DNA of 9,151 bases, taken from NCBI GenBank assembly GCA_022573485.1, contig JACZTW010000149.1, positions 1 to 9,151 on the forward strand, in the 5' to 3' direction. How positions within the stretch are numbered: the first letter of the stretch is position 1; each line of letters starts with the position of its first letter. Source of the DNA: Planctomycetota bacterium. GTDB lineage: Bacteria > Planctomycetota > Phycisphaerae > UBA1845 > CAIVHJ01. Both the position numbers and the translations under genes were made by a program. Shown piece by piece: positions 1 through 6,341 of the stretch. A model generated the notes under the pieces. The model saw only the letters and a list, made by a program, of their open reading frames with translations. It ran no database searches and was not told where the DNA came from.

Positions 1-466
1 TGTCCAGCAGCGGCACCGTGCGGTGCGTACGGTTGGCCGGTCGGCCGCAGGCTTTGCATTCGGCGGTCAGAACCGTGGTCTCGGCGATGCGGCTCAGTTC
101 GACGTGGGGGAACACATCGCCCCACATGTCCAGGTCCAGTCCTGTGCAGATGACCCTCATGCCGCGCTTGGCCAACTCTTGGCAAACTTCGACAATCGCG
201 TCGCCAAAGAAGTGGATTTCGTCAATGGCCACGACCTCGGCGTCGCCGACGCGGTCGAGGATCGCTGGGGCGTTTTCGACGGTCTGGGCGGTGGCGGTCT
301 GGCGGTGGTGTGTGACGATGTGTGTCGATGAGTAGCGATCATCGATCGCGGGTTTCAGCGTGACAATCGCCGTCGAGGGTGCAAGCGCCTCGATCCGCCG
401 GATCAACTCCGTCGTCTTGCCGCTGAACATGCAGCCGATTATGAGTTCGATATGACGTTTGGACAA
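1..466 (-). CDS. tdk: Thymidine kinase, N-terminal part (cut by left edge)
   Basis: The product is a type II (TK1-like) thymidine kinase, which phosphorylates thymidine to dTMP with ATP in the cytoplasmic salvage pathway. The first 155 residues are visible and the C-terminus lies outside the window. Visible motifs are a Walker A/P-loop GCMFSGKTTE at residues 11-20, a DEIHFF block at 82-87 (family form DExQFF, with E83 the expected catalytic base), the TGLDLDMWG segment at 108-116, and the first Cys pair C137-x2-C140 of the structural zinc site. The start is TTG at 464-466: an in-frame TAG lies five codons upstream, no ATG precedes the P-loop, and AGGCGG sits 8 bases before the TTG. The His in DEIHFF and the Met-Trp in the GLD segment differ from the usual residues but do not remove known catalytic positions. 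The gene is preceded by a 201-base gap that holds a possible promoter and an inverted repeat. Confidence 0.9.
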   Translation of the reverse strand, partial: MSKRHIELIIGCMFSGKTTELIRRIEALAPSTAIVTLKPAIDDRYSSTHIVTHHRQTATAQTVENAPAILDRVGDAEVVAIDEIHFFGDAIVEVCQELAKRGMRVICTGLDLDMWGDVFPHVELSRIAETTVLTAECKACGRPANRTHRTVPLLD

Positions 467-495
467 TGTTGTGACCGCCTATTCGCTACGGAACA

Positions 496-522
496 TCCGC
501 CAAACGGCAAGCCACCGGCGGA
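496..522. repeat. Inverted repeat in the tdk leader
   Basis: TCCGCC at 496-501 and GGCGGA at 517-522 form a perfect 6-base inverted repeat with a 15-base loop, 30 bases upstream of the tdk TTG codon. It could fold in the tdk leader RNA or be an operator site. No T-tract follows it on either strand, so it is not a convincing terminator. Its role is unknown. Confidence 0.35.
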
Positions 523-582
523 ACTCTTCACACTGACCTCGTCGTTTGACAGAGCCCGGCGACATGGTGCGGGGCGATGCGG

Positions 583-610
583 ATAGTACAACAGCGAAGG
601 CGACTTGCAA
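583..610 (-). promoter_or_regulatory. Possible sigma70-type promoter for tdk
   Basis: On the minus strand TTGCAA (605-610) is followed after 16 bases by TACTAT (583-588). Both boxes match the consensus at 4 of 6 positions. This would give a leader of roughly 110 bases for tdk. It is supported by box similarity and location only. Confidence 0.35.
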
Positions 611-667
611 AGCCGTGGACAATGTTCGGACGACACTTTGGCGGTATCACAGGGGAGTGGCGTGGGA

Positions 668-1495
668 TCACTCTTCGTCCAGCGTGAGTCCCTGGGCGGC
701 AAGGCGAGTTTGGAGATCGCCTTCCTTGAGCATGCCCACGCGTCCGTCCATGAAGGCGACGGCGCGGTAGCCGGAGGCCCACGACTGCTTCTCATAGGCC
801 AGGATTCTTGTATCATTGCTCGGTGGCGGTACAACCCATTTTGGATCCTCGATGTAGATGTAATCGTTGACGTAGGCTTGACTCCCGGGCTGGATGATCC
901 TCTCGATCTCTGACAAATTGCGGCCTACGACAATCAGCGTGGCGATGAGTATGGTCGCCAGCCAGGGGATCGCTCTCCAGCGTCGCAGGTGCCGGTGGCA
1001 GATCGGAATCATCAGAGCCGTGTAGGTGATCAGCGCGTAGATCCACCAGGCCTGGCGCCGGAATGCCTGAGTCCGGCTGAATCGGGCGTAGAGGATGGAC
1101 TGATCCGTCCAGGCGCTCAGCCGCGGAGGTAGTTGATTCTTGACCTGCGTGAAGTCGAAGGGGACGCTGCTTGGATGGTCGTAGCGCTGGATCATCCACT
1201 GCGTGACGATGCTATTCAAGTTGCGCTGGCTGATCCCCCGAAGGCTCAGCGAGGGGCCGGAAGACAGTTGGGGCAAGAGGAGAAGAGGGCCACTCATCAG
1301 GATAATGAAGCCAAGTGTCAGCAAAGTTGGGGGAAAAGTAACGGCTTTTCGGACCTGACGAGCGACGACGAGCAGTGGGTGCCGATTCTCACTCAGGTAA
1401 CTGTTTGGGTCGCTTGAGCAGTACGTATGACCGCACTCCGGACAGCGCGTTTCGACTTGCCCGCGGAGATCGTAGCGGCAGCGTTTGCAGTACAT
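668..1495 (-). CDS. Zinc-ribbon membrane protein with a DG-motif tail, unknown function
   Basis: A 275-residue protein that I do not recognise as a named family. Residues 1-25 form a short zinc ribbon (C3-x2-C6, C18-x2-C21) of the MxCxxCxYDLRG type frequent at the start of planctomycete proteins. Hydrophobic segments follow at about 54-75, 150-167 and 176-193, so it is probably an inner-membrane protein with a soluble loop at about 78-148. The tail, about 230-275, contains ILAYEK, then AVAFMDGRVG and a charged end. This layout resembles the H-X9-DG segment at the C-terminus of planctomycete prepilin-like (DUF1559) proteins, but there is no N-terminal prepilin cleavage motif. The ATG start has GGAG 7 bases upstream and a good promoter about 30 bases upstream. 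It lies 119 bases downstream of the receiver-domain gene on the same strand. The reading frame is secure; any function is unknown. Confidence 0.85.
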   Translation of the reverse strand: MYCKRCRYDLRGQVETRCPECGHTYCSSDPNSYLSENRHPLLVVARQVRKAVTFPPTLLTLGFIILMSGPLLLLPQLSSGPSLSLRGISQRNLNSIVTQWMIQRYDHPSSVPFDFTQVKNQLPPRLSAWTDQSILYARFSRTQAFRRQAWWIYALITYTALMIPICHRHLRRWRAIPWLATILIATLIVVGRNLSEIERIIQPGSQAYVNDYIYIEDPKWVVPPPSNDTRILAYEKQSWASGYRAVAFMDGRVGMLKEGDLQTRLAAQGLTLDEE

Positions 1496-1521
1496 CGGTC
1501 GGCTCCATGCAGCGGTATTCG

Positions 1522-1551
1522 ATTGTAGGAGCGCATTGTGGTAGCGATCAA
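1522..1551 (-). promoter_or_regulatory. Sigma70-type promoter of the zinc-ribbon membrane protein gene
   Basis: On the minus strand TTGATC (1546-1551) and TACAAT (1522-1527) are separated by 18 bases. The -10 box matches 5 of 6 consensus positions. The predicted start of transcription would leave a leader of about 20 bases before the ATG at 1495, which leaves room for the GGAG site. Confidence 0.55.
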
Positions 1552-1614
1552 GTCGGGGGCAGGTGTTCGCCGCTCCCTACTATCTGCTTACGGCTAGCTG
1601 ATGACTGATGTTCG

Positions 1615-2274
1615 CTACGCGGAGTTTTTGGCTGCGAACTGTTGCACGGCGGGGCAGGCGCTGGGGTCGTTGCAGCACACGTCGCGGATGTACTCATAGT
1701 AGATCTGCGACTGCATGTTGAAATCCGCCCGCAGGGCGCACTTGAGGGTGATTCGAGGTTTGGTCTTGGTCAGGCCGATGATCAGCGAGCGCAGGTAGAC
1801 TTGATTCTTGCCCACGTGACACTTCATCCTGCGGTTGAGTGTGCGTTCCATCTCCGTGCGGTTGGTATTCGCTTCCTCTTCGGTGATGGGGGGAATCGAG
1901 TCGGTCACGTCCAGCGAGGTCTGCAACACGCGCGAGATTTCGCGATCGATGCGAGATTGATCAACGGGATATTCGAGGAAGCCCTTGGCGCCGGCCTTCA
2001 TGGCCTGCATTTGCAGGGCTCCCGCGCCGCGGCCAGCCACGACAATCACCGGCACGACCGAGCCGTAGCTCTTCATATAGCGGAGTAGCTGTAGAGCTTC
2101 CTTCTTTTGGGAGTCCAGGCCGACGACGGCCAGCGCGGGCGAAATCTTGAGGATCATCTTCAGCCCGGCTTTGACGTCACGGACCGCGATGGGCTCATGG
2201 TGGACCGAGCACAAGACCTCCAGGGCTTTGCGGACACGCTTGTCGCTGTGGACAATGACGATCTTGGATTCCAA
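1615..2274 (-). CDS. Degenerate response-regulator receiver protein with Cys-containing C-terminal domain
   Basis: A 219-residue protein. Residues 4-115 follow the CheY-like receiver fold, ending with the GA-x-G-F-L-x-x-P segment. Only part of the phosphorylation site is kept. D54 sits where the phosphoacceptor is expected. The acidic pair that binds Mg2+ is replaced by H9-S10, the conserved Thr/Ser by A80, and the conserved Lys before the Pro by Y102. This suggests a pseudo-receiver that is not switched by ordinary phosphotransfer, which is inference. After a linker, residues about 140-215 form a second domain with MKCHVGKN, TLKCALR and DVCCNDPSAC segments, giving C152, C179, C200, C201 and C207. 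I do not recognise a DNA-binding or enzymatic domain there; metal or Fe-S binding is possible. The start is TTG at 2272-2274, with AAAGG 8 bases upstream and no better upstream start. No histidine kinase is adjacent. Confidence 0.85.
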   Translation of the reverse strand: MESKIVIVHSDKRVRKALEVLCSVHHEPIAVRDVKAGLKMILKISPALAVVGLDSQKKEALQLLRYMKSYGSVVPVIVVAGRGAGALQMQAMKAGAKGFLEYPVDQSRIDREISRVLQTSLDVTDSIPPITEEEANTNRTEMERTLNRRMKCHVGKNQVYLRSLIIGLTKTKPRITLKCALRADFNMQSQIYYEYIRDVCCNDPSACPAVQQFAAKNSA

Positions 2275-2571
2275 GGAGTGAACCTTTCTGTTCGTGAGCT
2301 ACTCGTTTCCCTCTGGTTGGTGGGAGACACTCCGGCGGGGCGGTTACCCGATAGAATCGAGTATAGGGGGTTTTCTGAGGAAGATCAACGGATTCTTCAC
2401 TTATCTTCCGGCGATTGGGCGGACCCACGAGACGAATCGCTGAGTCCTCTGGATTGCGAAAACCGCGCAACAGCCGTTAAGAAGAGGACTCGTCGGCTGA
2501 ATCATTGGTCGATTCCAATCTGGGGCGGAGAATATAACAGCCGTTTTGGACGTTGTGATTAATCTGGAGTC
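2275..2571. other. Divergent intergenic region
   Basis: 297 bases lie between the outward-facing pseudo-receiver gene and the polytopic membrane protein gene. The part near 2353-2388 holds the minus-strand promoter. A TATAAC box at 2533-2538, about 34 bases before the ATG at 2572, is a possible plus-strand -10 element, but no well-spaced -35 box precedes it. Open frames crossing this region show no family motif. I see no RNA gene or strong terminator. Confidence 0.5.
2360..2388 (-). promoter_or_regulatory. Sigma70-type promoter of the pseudo-receiver gene
   Basis: On the minus strand TTGATC (2383-2388) and TATACT (2360-2365) are separated by exactly 17 bases. The -35 box is identical to that of the downstream zinc-ribbon gene. 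The expected leader is about 80 bases long. Confidence 0.55.
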
Positions 2572-3612
2572 ATGGCGATTCGATGTCAGTGCTTTTGCGG
2601 CGCCCGGTATGACGTGGCCGACGTCTATGCCGGCAAGCGCGTGGCGTGTCCGAAGTGCGGCAGCCGGATCGCTGTGCCGACCGGCCGGCCCTCGGACCTG
2701 GAGCCGTTCGACCTGGCAGACGACGACGGCGCTAATTCCGCCACCGCGGGAATGACCGTCGCCCGGCAAGAGGCTGAGCCTGTTCGAGCTTCTCTCCGCA
2801 AAACGCCCGAGGGCAGATCCGCTCCGCCGCCGGTTGTCCTTGAGGCTTCGAGCGGATTGTGGCGCGACATGTTCGGTGCGTTCAATCATTTGACATCCCT
2901 CGAAAGTGCAATCTCGTTTCTTTTTGTTTGGTTCTTGAACCTTGTGGCCGCTTCCGTGTGTACGTTTGCCCTTGTCGCTGCACGCGTGGGCGCGCGTCGG
3001 GCGATGATCATTGGGGTATTCGGCCTGCTGCTCTATGGTTATGTCAGCGCGTATTTCATGAAAAGTGTCACGCGCGCGGCTGCGGGCGATCGAGGCTTGC
3101 CGGACCACACCATCTCGGGGAGCTTCCTTGACGATTTGGTGCTACCCATGCTGCTGTGGTGGGGGTGTCTTTTGTTCGTCTTGGCGCCGGCCATCGTTGG
3201 GACCTTTGTAATGGATTCGGTCGGTGCAAGTGCAGAAGTCGGCCTGTGGGTCAGCGTGGTGCTGGCGGGCATGGGGGCGTTCTTTTGGCCGATCTGCATC
3301 TTGACGGTGTCACTCGGCGGATTTTCCATGCTGCTCCGCTTCGATGCCTTGGTGGTGTCCATCGTGCGATCACCCGCTCACTACCTATTGATCGTCGCAC
3401 TGGTCGCCGCCGCATTGGGCCCGAGTTTCGTGCTTCGCTTTTCGGGCATCGTTGAGGCCCCTGCCACATTCGATGCGTTCTTCCGGATGCACAGTATGCT
3501 GCTCCGTACTGCGATCGTTGGGCTCGAGTGTTATGCCATGCTGGTCTGCACACGATTAGAAGGTTTGTACTACCACCACTTCAAGAGCGATTATCCCTGG
3601 GCGCTGGGATAG
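2572..3612 (+). CDS. Zinc-ribbon polytopic membrane protein, unknown function
   Basis: A 346-residue protein. The N-terminus has a zinc-ribbon-like motif of the planctomycete C-x-CG...CPxCG kind: C5, C7 and C9, then C26-x2-C29-G30. A polar, Ala/Pro-rich linker covers about 35-95. The rest is a membrane domain with about six hydrophobic segments, near 113-137, 144-163, 188-213, 223-249, 267-289 and 305-327. Between the second and third segments lies a polar loop (about 165-187) with AAAGDRGLPDH, similar in style to the AxGxxxLPDW loops I recall from uncharacterised planctomycete membrane proteins. The C-terminus ends in a Tyr/His-rich tail. The ATG is the first start after an in-frame TAA at 2560-2562. 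A GGAG lies only 3 bases upstream, closer than ideal. No transport or enzymatic motif was found, so no function is assigned. Confidence 0.85.
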   Translation: MAIRCQCFCGARYDVADVYAGKRVACPKCGSRIAVPTGRPSDLEPFDLADDDGANSATAGMTVARQEAEPVRASLRKTPEGRSAPPPVVLEASSGLWRDMFGAFNHLTSLESAISFLFVWFLNLVAASVCTFALVAARVGARRAMIIGVFGLLLYGYVSAYFMKSVTRAAAGDRGLPDHTISGSFLDDLVLPMLLWWGCLLFVLAPAIVGTFVMDSVGASAEVGLWVSVVLAGMGAFFWPICILTVSLGGFSMLLRFDALVVSIVRSPAHYLLIVALVAAALGPSFVLRFSGIVEAPATFDAFFRMHSMLLRTAIVGLECYAMLVCTRLEGLYYHHFKSDYPWALG

Positions 3613-3634
3613 AGCGGGTCGGGCGAAAGAAACC

Positions 3635-3662
3635 TTGTTCGTCTGCCATACAATCATATAAT
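3635..3662 (+). promoter_or_regulatory. Sigma70-type promoter of the channel/RCK gene
   Basis: TTGTTC (3635-3640) and a perfect TATAAT (3657-3662) are separated by 16 bases. They lie in the 88-base gap after the preceding gene and give a leader of about 30 bases before the ATG at 3701. Confidence 0.6.
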
Positions 3663-3700
3663 CGCGGCCAAGGATTCGACTTTGGTCAGGAATCAGTTGC

Positions 3701-4684
3701 ATGGACGCGCGCCGCCGGTTTGTCATTTCGCTCTATCTTCTCGTCGGTTTTCTCATTGTCGGCACGGTCGGTTATGTCGTAATTGAAGGCACCGCTCCGC
3801 TCGAAGCGGCCTATGTGACCATCATGACCGTCTTTTCGTCAATGGGCAGTGAGTCCCTTGATCTTTCCACTGCGGGTCAGGTTTTCACGATGTTCCTGAT
3901 CATCGCGGGAGTGGGAAGTGTTTATTATGCCTCGGTATCACTCGTGACTTTGTTTGTGAGCGGCGAACTCCGTTCAGCTCGGGAGAAAGTGAAAGTGCAA
4001 AAGCAGATCAACGACCTGAAGAACCACGTGATCGTGTGTGGCTACGGCCGAATGGGCAAACTCGTGGCGCATCAGCTCCGCGCCGAGGGCGCTCGCGTCG
4101 TTATCGTCGATAATGACCCGGAGAAGATCAGCGCCATCGAACCGGAAGGCATATTGTACGTCAAGGGCGATGCGTCTGAAGAGACCACGCTGATCGAGGC
4201 GGGCATCGCCCGCGCCGTTACGCTGGTGGCCACGCTGCCGCGAGATTCAGACAACCTCTACATGGCCCTGACCGCGCGCGGGCTGAAGAAAGACCTGTTG
4301 ATCATCGCCCGAGCGGAATCAACCACGACCGAAGCCAAACTGCTGCGTGCCGGCGCCGACCGGGTGGTCTGCCCGCAAGTCATCGGCGCGTATCGCATCT
4401 CGAGTCTGGTGACGCGGCCGAATGTTGTGGATTTTGTCGACGTGGCAGTCAAGGGTGTGGAATTCGAGATCGACGAGTATCGCGTCGCCGAAGGCTCCAC
4501 GCTGGCCGGCAAGAGCCTGCGAGACAGTGCCCTCAGGCAGAAAGTCGATGTGATGGTCGTAGCCATAAAGCATTCCGATGGGCGGACGACGTTCAACCCT
4601 TCCGCGGACGAGGTTGTCCAAGTGGACGATACTTTGATTGTTATTGGGCGGCTGGACACATCCAGTCGCCTGGCCCAGCTTTGA
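3701..4684 (+). CDS. Two-TM potassium-channel-type protein with cytoplasmic TrkA/RCK domain
   Basis: A 327-residue protein with the layout of MthK-type channels. TM1 is at about 8-27, the pore region at about 34-52, TM2 at about 60-85, then a short charged linker, a TrkA-N/RCK Rossmann domain (about 108-230) and a TrkA-C domain (about 245-327). The Rossmann domain has the dinucleotide motif GYGRMG at 114-119 and the acidic residue D137 at the end of the second strand, so it should bind NAD(H) or another nucleotide and gate the pore. The pore is odd: where channels have TVGYGD or TVGFGE, this protein has SSMGSE (47-52), with no GYG or GFG triplet, although flanking residues match (T43, L55-S56, A58-G59). 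It may not be a normal K+-selective channel. AGGA lies 9 bases before the ATG. The gene is probably monocistronic: it has its own promoter, and the ferredoxin gene downstream also has one. Confidence 0.92.
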   Translation: MDARRRFVISLYLLVGFLIVGTVGYVVIEGTAPLEAAYVTIMTVFSSMGSESLDLSTAGQVFTMFLIIAGVGSVYYASVSLVTLFVSGELRSAREKVKVQKQINDLKNHVIVCGYGRMGKLVAHQLRAEGARVVIVDNDPEKISAIEPEGILYVKGDASEETTLIEAGIARAVTLVATLPRDSDNLYMALTARGLKKDLLIIARAESTTTEAKLLRAGADRVVCPQVIGAYRISSLVTRPNVVDFVDVAVKGVEFEIDEYRVAEGSTLAGKSLRDSALRQKVDVMVVAIKHSDGRTTFNPSADEVVQVDDTLIVIGRLDTSSRLAQL

Positions 4685-4711
4685 AGCCAGCACCGGCGGA
4701 GAGAGGCGCCC

Positions 4712-4735
4712 TGCACAATTTGGTGCAAATTTTAC
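4712..4735 (+). terminator. Weak possible intrinsic terminator after the channel gene
   Basis: TGCAC (4712-4716) and GTGCA (4723-4727) form a 5-base stem with a 6-base loop, followed by AATTTT. The short stem makes this weak, but it lies correctly between two genes that appear to be transcribed separately. Confidence 0.25.
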
Positions 4736-4744
4736 TCGACATGG

Positions 4745-4774
4745 TTGCGATTGGCTCCAAATGTTATCTATAAT
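4745..4774 (+). promoter_or_regulatory. Sigma70-type promoter of the ferredoxin gene
   Basis: TTGCGA (4745-4750) and a perfect TATAAT (4769-4774) are separated by 18 bases. This is the best match in the window. Transcription would begin near 4781 and give a leader of about 50 bases. Confidence 0.65.
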
Positions 4775-4830
4775 CCTGCCACCCATGACGAATTGGGTTT
4801 TCGACTGACCTTTTCCGCGAGGAGCGCAAC

Positions 4831-5100
4831 ATGACGCATATTATTGGTGATCCGTGCATCGGGACGAAAGACACCGCCTGCGTGGCGGTTTGCCCGGTGG
4901 ATTGCATTCATCCGACCAAGGAGGATGCCGACTTCGAGCAGGAGGAAATGCTCTACATCGATCCGGAGACGTGCATCGACTGCGGTTTGTGCGTCGATGA
5001 ATGTCCCGTGACGGCCATTTGGCCTGAGGATGAAGTGCCAGACGATCAACAGAAGCACTTCGAGACCAATGCGGAGTATTTCAAGCGCAAACCTGTCTAA
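4831..5100 (+). CDS. fdxA: Seven-iron-type ferredoxin ([3Fe-4S] plus [4Fe-4S])
   Basis: An 89-residue soluble electron carrier. The first cluster region has C9-x7-C17-x3-C21-P, with Thr12 where an eight-iron protein would have a second Cys. The second region has C48-x2-C51-x2-C54-x3-C58-P. By comparison with Azotobacter ferredoxin I, C9, C17 and C58 should hold the [3Fe-4S] cluster and C21, C48, C51 and C54 the [4Fe-4S] cluster. C25 is an extra Cys that also exists in that family. The DPCIGTKDTAC start and PVDCIHP segment are typical of short bacterial FdxA-type proteins. AGGAG lies 6 bases before the ATG, and a strong promoter lies about 55 bases upstream. The redox partner cannot be deduced. 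The 320-base gap argues against co-transcription with the lipid cluster downstream, though a supply of electrons to it cannot be excluded. Confidence 0.96.
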   Translation: MTHIIGDPCIGTKDTACVAVCPVDCIHPTKEDADFEQEEMLYIDPETCIDCGLCVDECPVTAIWPEDEVPDDQQKHFETNAEYFKRKPV

Positions 5101-5420
5101 TACCAGCCGAACATTGCGGTTCGAGCAGGCGCGCTGCGTCATGCCTGGCGTGCGATTTCTTCGCAGCGAGGCCCGTTCCGCAGTGGAGCCCATCTGCGGC
5201 ACGCAGGATGCTCCTTCCCAGGCTCGCGGCTCGATCGCCGGGCCGAGAATCCAGATTGCCGGGCTGGGACTGGCGTCGCGGTGGCAAAACGACTAAACTG
5301 CCCGGCTTAACAGACCCCGCTCTGATTGTGGTCGAGTGAGGGTAGATTGTGTCAGCTGCTCGAATTTGGTGATGCGTCGGCTCCACGTTCGGCCATGAAG
5401 ATGTCGGCGCGGTCGTCAGT
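5101..5420. other. 320-base region without a convincing gene, upstream of the lipid cluster
   Basis: Frames here overlap neighbouring genes and show no family motif. One hairpin is visible: CCGCAG (5178-5183) and CTGCGG (5194-5199) with a 10-base loop and no T-tract, which could be a factor-independent pause or an RNA element. I found no well-spaced -35/-10 pair for the cluster; TAGATT at 5343-5348 and TAAACT near 5294-5299 are isolated -10-like boxes. The 50 bases before the ATG at 5421 hold no Shine-Dalgarno site. Confidence 0.45.
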
Positions 5421-5927
5421 ATGAAGTTCACGTTGGTTGATCGGATCACGGAACTGGTGCCCGGGCGCCGGATCTGCACCATCAAGTCGCTGACTTTGTC
5501 CGAAGAGTATCTGGGCGACCATTTTCGTACGTTCCCTGTGATGCCCGGCGTGCTCATGTTGGAATGTATGATTCAGTCCGCGGGCTGGCTGGTGCGGGCC
5601 ACTGAGGACTTTGCCCACAGCTTGGTGTTGTTGACGGGTGCCAAGAATGTGAACTACAAGAGCTTCATCACCCCCGGCGGCGTACTCCGCATGGAGGTCG
5701 ATTGCAAACGCATGGAAGCCAACCAAAGCGAGTTCGTCGGGAAGGGTTTCTGTGAAGATCGGGAGATGGTCAAGGCGAGGATCGTTTTGAATCACGTGAA
5801 CCTCGCTGATGAAAAGCCGGCCCTGGAAGCCGTCGACCGCGAACTGGTCGCTCAGACCCGGGCACAATTTGCACTAATTGGCGGCGAACCGTTCGTTGTG
5901 CCGGGCGCCGCGTCAGGATTCGATTGA
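5421..5927 (+). CDS. fabZ: FabZ-like 3-hydroxyacyl-ACP dehydratase 1 (catalytic pair intact)
   Basis: A 168-residue hot-dog-fold protein. FabZ enzymes remove water from 3-hydroxyacyl-ACP to give the trans-2-enoyl-ACP during chain extension, in the cytoplasm. The core signature is at residues 33-53: D-H34-F, then PVMPGVLMLE ending in E48. The spacing of 14 between H34 and E48 equals that of E. coli FabZ H54 and E68, so the catalytic pair is present. Arg36 replaces the usual Pro after HF. The C-terminus (about 145-168) extends past the usual FabZ end. ATG is the only start after an in-frame TGA at 5370-5372, but no ribosome site precedes it. This start is supported by gapless alignment with the start of the second dehydratase in this cluster. 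It is the first gene of a tight run; the ACP gene begins 15 bases after its stop. Confidence 0.93.
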   Translation: MKFTLVDRITELVPGRRICTIKSLTLSEEYLGDHFRTFPVMPGVLMLECMIQSAGWLVRATEDFAHSLVLLTGAKNVNYKSFITPGGVLRMEVDCKRMEANQSEFVGKGFCEDREMVKARIVLNHVNLADEKPALEAVDRELVAQTRAQFALIGGEPFVVPGAASGFD

Positions 5928-5933
5928 GGAGGT
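5926..5933 (+). promoter_or_regulatory. Strong ribosome binding site of the ACP gene
   Basis: GAGGAGGT overlaps the TGA stop of the preceding dehydratase gene and lies 9 bases before the ACP ATG. It is the only near-perfect Shine-Dalgarno site in the cluster, suggesting that the carrier protein is made in excess over the enzymes. Confidence 0.7.
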
Positions 5934-5942
5934 AGAAACGCG

Positions 5943-6341
5943 ATGGCCAAGAGTCGGGACGAGATCTTTGCACAAGTGCAAAGCACACTGGTAGATGCCC
6001 TGGGTGTCGATGAAGAAGAAGTTTCTGAAGGCGCCACGCTCACGGAGGATCTGGGCGCGGAGAGCATCGATTTTCTGGACATCGTTTTTCGACTTGAGAA
6101 AGCCTTCGGCATCAAGATTCCGCGCGGCGAGCTGTTTCCGGATGAAATCGTGAACAACCCCGACCACGTGGCGGACGGCGAATTTACCGCCTCCGGTCTG
6201 CAACATTTGAAAGACGCTATGCCCCATGCCGATTTCTCCGATTTCGAGAAGAACCCCAACATTGAGAACGTTCCGTCGCTGTTCACCGTGAAGACCATGG
6301 TCAATTACGTCGAGCAGAAATTGGCCAAGCAGCCCGCCTGA
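5943..6341 (+). CDS. Long acyl carrier protein with a C-terminal-half insertion
   Basis: A 132-residue ACP, against about 77 for E. coli AcpP. The phosphopantetheine attachment Ser is S41 in DLGAESIDFLD, at the start of helix II, and the acidic recognition helix follows (IVFRLEKAFGIKIP). After this, where AcpP needs only about 20 residues to finish, this protein has about 70. An additional segment of roughly 50 residues, about 64-113, includes DEIVNNPDHV, a possible helix SGLQHLKDAM and an Asp/Phe/Asn-rich stretch. A typical last ACP helix, TVKTMVNYVEQKL, closes it. The extra segment may recognise the neighbouring dehydratases and ketosynthases or shield the chain; this is inference. Its position between two dehydratase genes argues for a dedicated carrier rather than the housekeeping ACP. 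A near-perfect ribosome site precedes the ATG. Confidence 0.95.
   Translation: MAKSRDEIFAQVQSTLVDALGVDEEEVSEGATLTEDLGAESIDFLDIVFRLEKAFGIKIPRGELFPDEIVNNPDHVADGEFTASGLQHLKDAMPHADFSDFEKNPNIENVPSLFTVKTMVNYVEQKLAKQPA

Noticed and set aside
1611..1640. Possible stem GTTCG...CGAAC around a T-run at the end of the pseudo-receiver gene as a terminator
   Set aside because: The loop is 20 bases long and mostly inside the coding sequence, and the T-run lies within the loop rather than after the stem.
2401..3108. Open frame of 235 codons on the minus strand
   Set aside because: It runs antisense to the zinc-ribbon membrane protein and into the divergent region, has no motif, and is rich in Arg/Ser/His as expected for a shadow frame.
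4785..4808. Seven-codon ATG-to-TGA mini-frame in the ferredoxin leader, as a possible leader peptide
   Set aside because: No ribosome site precedes it, it has no repeated regulatory codons, and no attenuator hairpin follows it.
5081..5557. Open frame of 158 codons on the minus strand covering the gap between ferredoxin and dehydratase 1
   Set aside because: It overlaps the starts or ends of two sure genes on the other strand and its composition shows no domain; not called a gene.
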